A stretch of 64,000 bases of DNA from Rhodococcus wratislaviensis (lineage in GTDB: Bacteria > Actinomycetota > Actinomycetes > Mycobacteriales > Mycobacteriaceae): positions 806,001-870,000 of the forward strand of contig NZ_UAUI01000001.1 in the NCBI RefSeq assembly GCF_900455735.1, read 5' to 3'. Positions 1-10,041 of the stretch are shown piece after piece; the stretch's first letter is position 1, and every line of letters starts with the position of its first letter. Position numbers and translations under genes: made by a program. The notes under the pieces are model-generated. The model saw only the letters and a list, made by a program, of their open reading frames with translations. It did no database searches and was not told the DNA's origin.

Positions 1-289
1 GGTCTGCACCGGAAACCGTGACGGCCGCCTCCGCCACCGACTTCAGCGAATACACTCATCGACTCCGACAGGCGGCGAGGGTTCAGTTGACACGCCTCAG
101 CGCGGCGTCACCTCTGCAGAGCACATATACCGACTGTCCGCCATGACAGCGCTTGGTCGAGATCCCGCTGAAGCGCGGCGCACCACGTGACCAGATCTTC
201 CTGAGATTCGTTGCGGACGAACCCCGACCGTCGAACGACATACCTCACGCGGCACAACGGTGCAGCACAAGATCAGAGGGAACCGCACA
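1..289. other. Left-edge stretch without a convincing gene
   Basis: I see no protein here with recognisable family character on either strand. It is the upstream region of the acetolactate synthase gene, whose ribosome-binding purine run AGAGGGA lies at about 275-281. An upstream gene may end beyond the left edge. Confidence 0.4.
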
Positions 290-2110
290 GTGAATACACC
301 AATCGCCGATGTCATCTCGATTCGAGCCGACCAACCGTCCGAAGACCGTCCTGCCCGCCCATCACACGAACGGGTGACCGGGGCCCAAGCGGTGATCCGG
401 ACACTCGAGGAACTCGGCGTCGACTACGTCTTCGGCATCCCCGGCGGGGCGATCCTCCCCGTCTACGACCCGATGCTCGAATCCACACGCGTGCGACACA
501 TATTGGTCCGGCACGAACAGGCCGGCGGCCACGCCGCCACCGGCTACGCACAAGCCACCGGCCGGGTCGGCGTCTGCATGGCCACCTCCGGGCCCGGTGC
601 CACCAACCTCGTCACCCCCCTCGCCGACGCCCAGATGGACTCCGTTCCCGTGGTCGCCATCACCGGACAGGTCCACTCCAACCTGGTCGGCACCGACGCG
701 TTCCAGGAAGCCGACATCTGCGGCATCACGATGCCGATCACCAAACACAACTACCTGGTGACCAACCCGGCAGACATTCCCCGCACCATTGCCGAAGCCT
801 TCCACATCGCCTCCACCGGTCGGCCCGGCGCCGTCCTCGTCGACATCCCGAAGGACGTCTTACAGGCACAGACCAGCTTTTCGTGGCCACCAGAGTTGAA
901 TCTGCCCGGATACCGGCCGGTGACCAAACCGCATGCCAAACAGATCCGAGCCGCCGCCGCACTCATCACGTCGTCGACCGCGCCCGTGCTGTATGTCGGC
1001 GGCGGGGTGATCAAAGCCGACGCCGCCACCGAACTCCTCGACCTCGCCGAACTCACCGGAATCCCGGTAGTGACCACCCTCATGGCCCGCGGCGCCTTCC
1101 CCGACAGCCATCCGCTGCATTACGGCATGCCCGGCATGCACGGCACCGTCGCCGCTGTCGCCGCAATGCAGAGAAGTGACCTGCTGATCGCCCTCGGCGC
1201 CCGATTCGACGACCGCGTCACCGGCCACCTCGACTCGTTCGCCCCACACGCCAAAGTCATCCACGCCGACATCGACCCCGCCGAGATCGGCAAGAACCGA
1301 CACGCCGACGTCCCGATCGTCGGTGACTGCCGCCGCATCCTCACCGAACTGCTCACCACCCTGCGCCATAGGTTCGAGACCTCACCCCCACCGGACCTGA
1401 CCGGCTGGCGTGAGGTCTTGGACCGGATCCGCGACCAATACCCCCTCAGCTACACCACCCCTGCGAACGGAATGCTCTCACCGCAGTTCGTCATCGAAGC
1501 CGTCGGAAAAGCAGCAGGACCGGACGCCATCTACGCGTCGGGGGTCGGTCAACACCAGATGTGGGCCGCGCACTTCGTCGGGTTCGAACAACCCCGCACC
1601 TGGCTCAACTCCGGCGGGCTGGGCACCATGGGATACGCCGTCCCCGCCGCGATCGGCGCGAAACTCGGCGCCCCCGACCGCGAAGTGTGGGCCATCGACG
1701 GCGACGGATGCTTCCAGATGACCAACCAGGAACTCGCCACCGCCGCCATCGAGGGCATCCCGATCAAGGTGGCGCTGATCAACAACGGCAACCTCGGGAT
1801 GGTCAAACAACTCCAAGCCCTGTTCTACGAAGAGCGTTACTCCAGTATCGATCTGGCCACCCATTCACACCGGATCCCCGACTTCGTCGCACTCGCCGAA
1901 GCCCTCGGATGCGCCGCCCTGCGCTGCGAACGCGAAGAAGACGTCGACCGCGTCATCGCCCAGGCCAGAACCATCAACGACAGACCGGTCGTCATCGACT
2001 TCATCGTCAGCGACGACGCCCTGGTCTGGCCCATGGTCGCCGCCGGCACCAGCAACGACCACATCATGGCCGCCAAAGGAATCCGCCCCCTCTTCGACGA
2101 GGAAGACTAA
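290..2110 (+). CDS. ilvB: Acetolactate synthase large subunit (orphan copy)
   Basis: Thiamine-diphosphate enzyme that condenses two pyruvates to 2-acetolactate, or pyruvate plus 2-oxobutyrate, the first common step of branched-chain amino acid synthesis. About 606 residues, normal for the family. The N-terminal Pyr domain carries the catalytic glutamate in [14 protein letters not shown]. The central FAD-type domain follows, and the C-terminal PP domain has the GDGCFQMT...NNGNLGMV metal/ThDP motif. I chose the GTG at 290 because AGAGGGA lies about 9 bases upstream; an in-frame GTG at 260 would add ten residues with no good site. No regulatory subunit gene (ilvN) or ilvC follows, unlike the usual operon, so this is probably an extra copy rather than the core biosynthetic gene. 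Confidence 0.9.
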   Translation: MNTPIADVISIRADQPSEDRPARPSHERVTGAQAVIRTLEELGVDYVFGIPGGAILPVYDPMLESTRVRHILVRHEQAGGHAATGYAQATGRVGVCMATSGPGATNLVTPLADAQMDSVPVVAITGQVHSNLVGTDAFQEADICGITMPITKHNYLVTNPADIPRTIAEAFHIASTGRPGAVLVDIPKDVLQAQTSFSWPPELNLPGYRPVTKPHAKQIRAAAALITSSTAPVLYVGGGVIKADAATELLDLAELTGIPVVTTLMARGAFPDSHPLHYGMPGMHGTVAAVAAMQRSDLLIALGARFDDRVTGHLDSFAPHAKVIHADIDPAEIGKNRHADVPIVGDCRRILTELLTTLRHRFETSPPPDLTGWREVLDRIRDQYPLSYTTPANGMLSPQFVIEAVGKAAGPDAIYASGVGQHQMWAAHFVGFEQPRTWLNSGGLGTMGYAVPAAIGAKLGAPDREVWAIDGDGCFQMTNQELATAAIEGIPIKVALINNGNLGMVKQLQALFYEERYSSIDLATHSHRIPDFVALAEALGCAALRCEREEDVDRVIAQARTINDRPVVIDFIVSDDALVWPMVAAGTSNDHIMAAKGIRPLFDEED

Positions 2111-2559
2111 TCTGGGGGGATTGTCCGGGGACCTGCGCAGGCCCCATTCGAGAGCACGAAACGGATCGCGCCCGAAGGTCGAATCCCTGATCTGTGAGTT
2201 GCACCGTCGTCACCACCGACACACGAATGAACCCTGGCGAGAGGCGACGAATCGCCAAGTTCGCATGGTCGGTGTACGGGAACAACCTTCGAACAGCCTG
2301 ACCCGCCCAAGGCCGAGGTCGGGAACCTACTCCTGCATCTTTCTCGACCTTGCCGTAAACCACTCGAGGTCGCCAGCAAGCGTATGTCGCACTGCGCCAA
2401 CAACGGCAGCACGAGCGCAACTTTCAAAGGTGTCTGAGTCTGAACGGAAGAAGCATCGTCGGCAAACGACTCACGAGATCATGGTCAGCACAATTGTCAA
2501 TCTCAACCGGGCTCAAGCAGCGATCACCGAGTACCAGGGATGTCCGTCGATATGGAGGA
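2111..2559. other. Intergenic stretch, no gene recognised
   Basis: About 450 bases between ilvB and the decayed LysR gene. Open frames exist on both strands, but none resembles a known family. A GC-rich imperfect hairpin follows the ilvB stop at about 2127-2146 and might help termination. Confidence 0.4.
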
Positions 2560-3462
2560 CTCTGTGCCCCTGGCGGATTCCGGGGCGATGGGCCCGCGGT
2601 CGCCAGGGCGGCTGCGGAGCCTTGGATGGCCGTCGAGACGGCCTTGATCGCGGGGTGCGTGTCGCTGCCGACGCGGAGCGCGATCGACGTCGAGCGGGGC
2701 TCGTCGGCGAAGATCGTGAGGCTGCTCGGCATCCGGTGTGTCCGCCACAGCAGGCCGGGGAGCAACGCGTTGGCATGCCCCGCCGGCACCAGCTGAACAT
2801 GGATGGAGAGGTTGGCCGCCTCGACGCGAATGTCGGTTTCGAAGCCGCTTCCCGGCACCGGGCGATGGCCTACCGTCCGCCCACGCTGCCTTCAGGTTCC
2901 ATGACCCATGCGTCGTAGCGTGCGTGGCAAGGTCGAGCGAGGTGTTGTCCCCCGGCCGAGCGAGATTCAGGGGGTCGTGCCCGATCGGCAGTCGGGTCAC
3001 CTCGGGTGGCACGGGGTACGGGTAGCCAGGGAACTGCTCGGTGATCAACAGGTCTGAGTCGCGAGACAGCAGCGCAGGCAGTGCGTTGCTTGGCTTCGCC
3101 TCGATAACCTCAACACGCGGTCGTTTGTGCCTCAGTATCGCCAGCGCCGGGAACGATGGATTCGGCCACGGTCTGGAATGCGCCGACCCGGATCGTGCCT
3201 ACAGGCTCGTGCACGGCGGCCGCGAGGTCGGCGCCTGCCGTTCCAGCTGCCTGGCGTGCCCGACTAGCACCTGCCCCTCGGCGGTAAGCCGGACGTTGCG
3301 GCCCACTCTCTCGAGCAGTTTCACGCCGGTGGTCTCCAACCTGGCTCAGTTGCTGCGAGACGCCGGACGGGGCCAAGCGGAGTGCGTCGGCTACTGCGGC
3401 GATGGTCCTGTCCCGAGCCGCTTTAGTGCGTGCAGGAGGCACAGTCTCCGCAGGTCAAGCAC
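2560..3462 (-). pseudogene. LysR-type regulator, multiply frameshifted
   Basis: Fragments of one LysR-type regulator can be read on the minus strand in at least three frames. A start-like piece LDLRRLCLLHAL lies just below 3462. A helix-turn-helix piece, IAAVADALRLAPSGVSQQLSQ, lies around 3350-3420. The linker ERVGRNVRLTAEGQVLVGHARQ follows, then effector-domain pieces ITEQFPGYPYPVPPEVTRLP (about 3048 down) and DIRVEAANLSIHVQLVPAGHA (about 2840 down). No single frame encodes a full protein, so it should be non-functional unless the sequence has several errors. It points away from the adjacent transporter, the usual place for its regulator. The downstream limit is approximate. Confidence 0.7.
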
Positions 3463-3603
3463 TGGATCACGAATCGGAAGAAGAAGTGAAGCAATTACTT
3501 CACAATATTCACCTTGTGTGAACGATCAGGTACTCCCCATACTCGTGACATCGATCACACGACGCGAACGTCTCGCGTCGAGATTAGGGACGAAAGAGGA
3601 AAA

Positions 3604-4928
3604 GTGGCTACGCAATCGGACCAAAGCCAGCGCCGCGCGCTGCAAGCGAGCCTGGTGGGCAGCACGCTCGAATTCTACGATTACATCATCTTCGGCCTCG
3701 CGGCCGCGCTCGTATTCCCCCAGATCTTCTTCCCACACAGCTCTCCCGTTGCGGGCACGCTGAGTGCCTTCGCGACCTTCGCGGTCGGCTTTGTGGCACG
3801 CCCGATCGGCGCCGCCATCGCCGGTCACTTCGGCGACCGTATCGGCCGCCGCAAGGTGCTTCTCGTGACCCTGCTCGCCATGGGCGCGGCTACCGGAGGT
3901 ATCGGCCTGCTGCCGACTTTCGAGCAGGTCGGCATCTGGGCGCCCACGCTGCTCGTGGTCTGTCGCATCGTCCAGGGCCTGTCGCTCGGCGGTGAGTGGA
4001 GCGGATCGGTACTACTCGCTGTCGAGCAGGAGGGGGGAGTAAGCGGAAGGGATTCTTCGGAAGCATCCCACAGGCGGGCGATCCGCTTGGCCTGCTGCTC
4101 GCCAACGGCGCATTCTGGCTTGCCAAAGCGTTCACCGACGACGAGCAGTTCATATCGTGGGGCTGGCGCGTACCGTTCCTCGGCGGCCTCGTGATCATCG
4201 CCGTCGGCATGTGGCTGCGACTGCGAATCACGGAGACCCCCGAGTTCGAGCAGCGAATGGAGACGACCGAGGCGGTCCGCACCCCACTGCTGGCGGTGCT
4301 GCGCCAGCAGCCCGTGACGTTCCTGCTCTCCATGGGCTGCCGGATCGGTAACGACGTGGCGTTCTACATTGTCACTGTCTTCGCCATCATCTATGTCAAG
4401 GAACAGAATCTCATGTCCGACTCGGTGATTCTGATGTCCACCATGTGTGCCGCCGGCCTCGCGGTCGTCACCACACCGCTCATGGGCATGCTCGCCGACC
4501 GCATCGGCGTGCGAAAGCTGGCCCTGTTCGGCCTGGTCGGACTCGCAATCGGCGTCGGAGCGTACTTCCCCCTGCTGAACACCGGCCGGCCCGGCCTTGC
4601 GATCGCCGCTGCGGTATTCACCAATGGCATTGCCGCCAAGGCAGTTTGGGCCCCATACGCCAGCCTTCTCGCCTCGCTGTTCCCGCCGGAGACCAGGTTC
4701 AGCGGCATGGCCTTCAGCTTTCAGCTGGCTGGCATCGTCGGCGGCGGCATTGCCCCGTTCGTTGCGGCCATGTTGCTCGACACGACCGGCTCGTCCACAG
4801 CCATCACGATTTACGGCCTGATCGCTGTTGGCATCAGCATCTTCTGCGTCGCGACAGTTCGCGGCTACAACCAGCCTAAGCGAAAGCCGGCAGCGGGCTC
4901 GCCAGCGCCGGTTGCCGCCGTCCATTGA
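3604..4928 (+). pseudogene. MFS transporter (metabolite:H+ symporter type), frameshifted
   Basis: Inner-membrane major facilitator of the proline/betaine or shikimate-like (MHS) class. The N-terminal frame starts at GTG 3604 after GAAAGAGGAAA and reads GSTLEFYDYIIFGLAAALV, then GHFGDRIGRRKVLLVTLLAMG, the MFS signature loop. It loses frame inside a run of six G near 4033-4038. One extra G would join LAVEQEG to SKRKGFFGSIPQAG and restore about 440 residues ending at 4928. So either the gene has a one-base homopolymer deletion or the sequence has an error there. It lies 34 bases upstream of an M24 hydrolase and is probably the uptake gene of that cluster. Confidence 0.8.
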
Positions 4929-4962
4929 TTTTCCTAAACGATTGCTAAGAAAAGAGATTGGT

Positions 4963-6171
4963 ATGACCACCGCAACAGCATCCGTCCCGACCCTCCCCCA
5001 GTTCGACGACATCACGGTCGCACGCCTGCAGCGGCTGCAGACGCAACTCGCCGAGTCCGATTTCGATGCCCTCGTGTGCTGCGGCTTCGAGAACATTCAG
5101 TACGCCACGGGCTACCGCAGCGCGCCCGGTGTCAACCGCCGGGCCCAGCGGATGGCGGCAATCGTCACGACGAACACGGTCCTGCTTGTGGGGGGCACCG
5201 CCGAATCGGCGCCCGCAATCGCCGGCGGCTTCGCTCCGGACCGCTACATCCCGTATGGCACGTTCTTTTTCGACTCGATCGTCGACGATCACCCCGCATT
5301 GCAGACGGCGCCCCAGCAGGCCTCACTCGGCTCCGCAGTGGCCTACGCCGCTCGGCTGATCTCCTCGGCAGGTGTCGTGGGAGTCGACAATGAGGATTGC
5401 TCGATCGAGGTCAGAGATGCCCTTGTGAATGCACTTCCCGGGGCATCCTTCCGCAACGCCAGCGGCTGGCTGCAGTCCGTTCGGAGCATCAAACTCCCCG
5501 GCGAGGTCGATCGACTCCGCCATGCTGCGCGACTTGCCGAGAATGGGGTCACCGCGGCGATCGAGGCGGCGAGGCCTGGGGTTACTGAGAACGAACTGGC
5601 CGCGATCGTCGCACGCACCATGTCCGAGGGGGGTGCCATCCCAAAGTTCATCACCCTCACCACCGGCGTCCGGTCGGCACTGGCGGATGAGTTCTCGACC
5701 GATGCGGTAGTTCGAGAGGGAGATCTGCTTCGCTTCGATATCGGCTGCGATTACGACGGTTACCGCTCTGATATCGGTCGCACCGCAGTCATCGGTGAGC
5801 CGACTGCCCTGCAAAGTGATCGCTATGCCGCGATCCTCGCCGGCGAGTTGCGCGAGATCGAGATCGCCGCACCGGGAGTGCCTGCGGCGCAGCTGTTCAA
5901 CGAGGCCATCGAGACCGTCGAGGCGGCCGGCGTGATCAAGCCGTATCGGCGCCAGCACGCCGGGCACGGGATCGGCCAGCAGATTTACGAGGGCTTCCGG
6001 GTGGCGTCCGACGAAACCCACGTACTCGAGGTTGGGAACGTACTCTGCGTGGAGACGCCCTACTATGTGCTCGGCTGGGGCGGCATAATGGTCGAAGACA
6101 CCCTGGTGATTACGGAGGACGGCTGCGAGAGCCTCACAATCAGCACCCGCGATCTGCGGGTCGTCTCGTGA
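4963..6171 (+). CDS. M24-family metallohydrolase (Xaa-Pro peptidase/creatinase-like)
   Basis: About 402 residues with the pita-bread fold of M24 enzymes, which includes Xaa-Pro aminopeptidases, creatinase and ectoine hydrolase. An N-terminal creatinase-like domain (to about residue 165) precedes the catalytic domain. Expected metal ligands are visible: Asp in FDIGCDYDGYRSDIGR, His in HAGHGIGQ, Glu in CVETPYY and Glu in GIMVEDT. The ATG at 4963 follows AAAAGAG. Its last codons overlap the next gene by four bases (GTGA), indicating translational coupling. No signal peptide, so cytoplasmic. The partner PLP enzyme suggests that the substrate is a modified or cyclic amino acid rather than a general peptide; that part is inference. 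Confidence 0.82.
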   Translation: MTTATASVPTLPQFDDITVARLQRLQTQLAESDFDALVCCGFENIQYATGYRSAPGVNRRAQRMAAIVTTNTVLLVGGTAESAPAIAGGFAPDRYIPYGTFFFDSIVDDHPALQTAPQQASLGSAVAYAARLISSAGVVGVDNEDCSIEVRDALVNALPGASFRNASGWLQSVRSIKLPGEVDRLRHAARLAENGVTAAIEAARPGVTENELAAIVARTMSEGGAIPKFITLTTGVRSALADEFSTDAVVREGDLLRFDIGCDYDGYRSDIGRTAVIGEPTALQSDRYAAILAGELREIEIAAPGVPAAQLFNEAIETVEAAGVIKPYRRQHAGHGIGQQIYEGFRVASDETHVLEVGNVLCVETPYYVLGWGGIMVEDTLVITEDGCESLTISTRDLRVVS

Positions 6172-7403
6172 CCAGCCCTTACACCGGAAAAATGGCCTGT
6201 CCACGCTGCGCGGGGCTGGTCGCAGAGGAGTTCGGGGTCGGGGGCTGCCGGTCGTGTGCGGCAGACGGAGTCCCCGTGAATCTGCACACCAATTTCTTGG
6301 ACTACGACCCAGTAGCGTCGGCCGATCCCAACGAGCCGGGGATCTTCCGTTGGCGCGCAGGCTATCCGATCGCACCCACTTCTCGTCCCGTCAGCCTGGG
6401 TGAGGGGAACACGCCCGCTTTCCGATCTGAGGCGCTAGCGAAACATCTCGGCGTGCGCTCGGTCATTCTCAAGGATGAGAGTCAAAACCCCACGTCGTCA
6501 TACAAGGATCGCCTGGCCGCCGTCGCCATCACGAAAGCAGTCGAGATGGGGGCACGAACAGTAGTAGTTGCCTCCACCGGAAACCACGGAGCCGCTGCAG
6601 CGGCGTACGCTGCCGCGGCGGGCCTCGAGTGCGTGGTACTCGCCGCGCGCAGCGCCTCCGTACTCATGATGGAGCAGATGCGCGTCTATGGAGCGCGGGT
6701 CATTGCGCTGCCGACCATTCCGGATCGATGGACCGTGATGCGTGCGGGGATCGAGGAGTTCGGCTGGTTTCCGGTCTCCGGCTATTCCGGGCCGCCGATC
6801 GGCTCGCCACCATACGGCATCGAGGGGTACAAATCGATCGCGTTCGAACTGTTCGAGCAGCTCGGCGGTTCGCCGTCGAAGGTCATCGTGCCCACCGCGT
6901 ACGGTGATGGGCTGACAGGTATCGCACGTGGCTTCGAAGAACTCCGTGCCGTCGGCCACATCGACGCCCTGCCACGCATGATCGCCGCGGAAGCCCTCGG
7001 CCCGCACGCACGGGGGATCCGCAACGACTGCGGGGACGTTGTCCCAGAGATCGAGCGGCGACCGACGCTCGCGTTCTCCGCGGGGACGCCGGTCGGGACA
7101 TACCAGACGCTCGCGACGATCCGTCGGACCGAAGGGGCCGCGGCCGGACCGGTTTCCGACCGCGAAATACTTGATGCACAGGCACTCATCGCCCGTACAA
7201 CTGGAATCTATGCCGAGACCACGTCGGCGATGAGCCTTGCTGTGGCTGTACAGCTGCGCGATTCTGGGGCACTCAGCGGCAAGGACCAGATCGTCCTGGT
7301 CATCACCTCGAGTGGACTGAAGTCAGCGGCCGAGACGAGTGCCCAGCGGGCTGATATCCCTGTGATTGAACCGACCATCACCGCGCTGCGGACGGTCCTG
7401 TAG
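6168..7403 (+). CDS. Threonine synthase-like PLP-dependent lyase
   Basis: 411-residue fold-type II PLP enzyme of the threonine synthase/dehydratase family. The N-terminus has a zinc-ribbon-like pair, CPRC at about residue 10 and CRSC about 18 residues on. The PLP lysine is in NPTSSYKDRLA, and the phosphate loop reads STGNHGAAAAAYAAAAG. The GTG start overlaps the stop of the M24 hydrolase by four bases. Threonine synthases normally act on O-phosphohomoserine, but a copy coupled to a hydrolase and a transporter is more likely catabolic, for example an ammonia-lyase acting on the amino acid that the hydrolase releases. That role is inferred; the fold assignment is secure. Confidence 0.8.
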   Translation: MTSPYTGKMACPRCAGLVAEEFGVGGCRSCAADGVPVNLHTNFLDYDPVASADPNEPGIFRWRAGYPIAPTSRPVSLGEGNTPAFRSEALAKHLGVRSVILKDESQNPTSSYKDRLAAVAITKAVEMGARTVVVASTGNHGAAAAAYAAAAGLECVVLAARSASVLMMEQMRVYGARVIALPTIPDRWTVMRAGIEEFGWFPVSGYSGPPIGSPPYGIEGYKSIAFELFEQLGGSPSKVIVPTAYGDGLTGIARGFEELRAVGHIDALPRMIAAEALGPHARGIRNDCGDVVPEIERRPTLAFSAGTPVGTYQTLATIRRTEGAAAGPVSDREILDAQALIARTTGIYAETTSAMSLAVAVQLRDSGALSGKDQIVLVITSSGLKSAAETSAQRADIPVIEPTITALRTVL

Positions 7404-8411
7404 GGCAGTTCCGACAACGACTAATGGCGGCAACAGACCGCATGTTCGGCCCGACCGCTGTGCATATCAGCGGCCGGGTCGAACAGGTCCTTCACCTTGA
7501 ACGAGCGAAGGATCGTCCCGGGGTGACTCGCCCCAAAGCGACTCCACGGCCATGTTGAGAGCGGTCTGCGATAAACGCCAGCGCCGCAGCCCACACCTCG
7601 TGCTGGTCGTCGAGCAGCACGATCCTCAACGCTGATCCTTGGGTAGTCGAACAAGAACAGGACAAGGACCATCTTGATCTTAAACCGTCATAGATGCGCA
7701 TTGACGCAACTAAGTACGGCCGCTAACACATACGCGACTGCGCGACAGACGCTTTGGAATTTCGCTGTCGAGCGATCGGACCGCGCTCCGGGGTGTCACC
7801 GCGCCGCGACGGGGGAACGACGAGCGGGAGCCTTGACCATCACCACCACTTCCTTCACGCTTGATGGTCGTCCTCATGCGGACGGTCACTCACCTCCCAC
7901 GCGTGGCGTTAGATTCGGTTGCCGCAACGTGAGCCGGGGGATCTGCAGCCAACGCGTGCCCCGGCATCCGATGTGGGTCAGCACTTCATGCGTCCGAGGC
8001 TACGGCGGGAAGCAGGACGATGAGGCCCGGCGTGACGGTTCTCGGTGACGCTCGCCGACGGTGCCGTTTTCGGGGAACAGCTGCTCACCTGACCGTTCGA
8101 TGGACCCCAGGTCGGCTTCGAACCGATTGCCACCGCTGCGGCTCAGAACCAACACGTACCCACCGCTGACACCGCCTCCAGGTGAGATGTCCTGCGCGGC
8201 AAACCAACCCCCAACTGGCCCACCCGGGCGCAGGGGTACACCGTTCCTTGGCCGCCCTGAAGAGCCCGGCCGGGTCTACCGTCGTTCGGTCGTTCTACCG
8301 AGCACCATCCGTTGCAGCTGCTTGACAGAAACCATGTAGAGACACCTGTCGAGAGGTTCACCGCCGGGGGTATCCTGTTAATTTTCCGCCACCACGTCCA
8401 GGAGGCGCTGC
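7404..8411. other. 1-kb gap without a recognisable gene
   Basis: Short frames on both strands show no family I can name. A minus-strand piece near 7500-7640 (LRIVLLDDQHEVWAAALAF) faintly resembles the start of a receiver domain, but it is too short and broken to call. The gap separates the M24/PLP cluster from the GNAT-AAA+ gene and looks like decayed sequence. Confidence 0.4.
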
Positions 8412-9674
8412 ATGGACGCCTGGAGTATCCGGGACTTCGCACCCGAAGACCTCGACGCAGTCGTCCGCATGGACACCGACTCCAGTACGACAGACCAACC
8501 GCCACTGTTCGGACTGTCGGATGTCGTGTCGAGCCTGTCGAACCACCACCCCGCCGTCGTCGCACTGGTCGACGGACACATCGTCGGGACCGCGATCAGC
8601 CGAGTCGACGAGGACCGTGCATGGATCGTGCGCATCTCCCTCCACCCCGACTGGCGCCACCGCGGACTCGGCAGCGCCCTGCTCTCGCAACTCGAGCACC
8701 GCCTCCTCGCCAAAGGAGTCCGGCGCCTGTCCGCTCTCCTCCCGGACGGCGAGACCGGCGCGGCCGCCCTGACCAACTCCGGCTTCCGAGCGCGCAGCGG
8801 CGTCACCTACTACGAAAAGACCGAAACCGTGTCACCACAGACGGCGGCCGTCCTCACCCGCCTCGGCGGCGGAGTCCCACCGGCCGGACTGTGGAAACAG
8901 GTAGCGGGCATGACCGACGAGAAATCCCTCATCGAACGCCGCATCGTTCTGCCACTGTCGCGACCCGCGCTCGCCGCCGACCACGGCGTGACAGCGCCGC
9001 GAGCCGTGGTGCTCTTCGGTCCGCCGGGGACGGGCAAGACGACCTTCGCCCGAGCCATCGCCAGCCGCCTCGGCTGGCCCTTCGTCGAACTGTTCCCCTC
9101 CCGGCTCGCGACGAACGGAAACGGACTCGCCGCCGGCATCGGTGACGCATTCGCCTCGCTCGACGAACTCCAGCACGTCGTCGTCTTCATCGATGAGGTC
9201 GAGGAAGTCGCCTCCCGGCGACACCCCGGCTCACCATCCGTCGGCGTGGTCAACGAATTGCTCAAATCGATCGTCACCTTCCGAGAGCGCGGCGGCCGAC
9301 TCCTGGTATGCGCCACCAACTCCGTTCGAGCACTCGACGAGGCGTTCCTGCGACACGGCCGGTTCGACTACGTATTACCCATCGGCGCACCCGACGCAGA
9401 CGCCCGGCACGCCCTGTGGGAGCGCTACCTCGGCAACGAGGACGTCGACGTATCCGCACTCGTCGCCGCCACCGACGGCTACACGCCCGCCGACGTCGCC
9501 CACGCGGCACGGACCGTCGCGCAAGCGACCTTCGAGTGCAGTGTCGACTCCGGCGGCCGCTGCCACGCCAGCACCCAGGACTACCTCGACGTCATCAGCA
9601 CCGTCCGCCCCACCCTCACCCCCGACATGATGGGCGAATTCACCGAAGACATCGACAACCACGCCCGCACCTGA
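8412..9674 (+). CDS. GNAT acetyltransferase-AAA+ ATPase fusion protein
   Basis: 420-residue two-domain protein. Residues 1 to about 137 form a GNAT N-acetyltransferase domain; WRHRGLGSALLSQLE (81-95) carries the acetyl-CoA pyrophosphate loop. Residues about 170-400 form a classic AAA+ module of the FtsH/CDC48 type: Walker A GPPGTGKT (203-210), Walker B VVVFIDEVEEV (about 250-260), sensor-1 LLVCATNS (about 298-305), an RHGRFD arginine-finger region and a C-terminal lid, ADVAHAART. The ATG follows CAGGAGGCGCTGC. No membrane segment and no obvious operon partner. A plausible role is ATP-driven remodelling of a target that is acetylated or sensed through acetyl-CoA, but the function is unknown. 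Confidence 0.85.
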   Translation: MDAWSIRDFAPEDLDAVVRMDTDSSTTDQPPLFGLSDVVSSLSNHHPAVVALVDGHIVGTAISRVDEDRAWIVRISLHPDWRHRGLGSALLSQLEHRLLAKGVRRLSALLPDGETGAAALTNSGFRARSGVTYYEKTETVSPQTAAVLTRLGGGVPPAGLWKQVAGMTDEKSLIERRIVLPLSRPALAADHGVTAPRAVVLFGPPGTGKTTFARAIASRLGWPFVELFPSRLATNGNGLAAGIGDAFASLDELQHVVVFIDEVEEVASRRHPGSPSVGVVNELLKSIVTFRERGGRLLVCATNSVRALDEAFLRHGRFDYVLPIGAPDADARHALWERYLGNEDVDVSALVAATDGYTPADVAHAARTVAQATFECSVDSGGRCHASTQDYLDVISTVRPTLTPDMMGEFTEDIDNHART

Positions 9675-10041
9675 ACCCGACATACGACGCCACCCTCATG
9701 TCGCACTAAACGCTGGGCGGGTCCTGAGCAGCGGCCGATACGGTCCCTCCGCTCGCCGAGGTCCGTGTCCTGCAGATAGAGGTCGTCGGGTCATCGCTCG
9801 GTGCCCCGTCCGCCACTAGTACACCCCCACTCGATTCCGTCTCAGGCGGCCTTCCGGTGTCGGCCGCCAGTTGCGCCGTCGTGTTGACCGACAAGTCGGC
9901 CCCGGGAGCATTCGGACGGCTCATGCACGGCGACGGTTTTCGAGGGCAGGCAGTGACGCCCGCATCCGCGTCGATCGAACCGCACCGCGAATTACAGCCG
10001 GGTCGAAGAATCTGTGCCCCCAGGTGCACGACCAGGTCCCG
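9675..10041. other. Convergent intergenic gap
   Basis: About 370 bases between the 3' ends of the GNAT-AAA+ gene and the GntR gene. No gene or clear terminator hairpin recognised. Confidence 0.4.

Noticed and set aside
3825-5096. 423-codon minus-strand frame opposite the MFS transporter
   Set aside because: Low-complexity Glu/Arg/Asp-rich translation, antisense to a clear transporter; codon shadow.
7492-7701. Possible response-regulator receiver fragment
   Set aside because: Only about 20 residues look receiver-like and there is no phosphoacceptor region or output domain; too weak to annotate as a gene.
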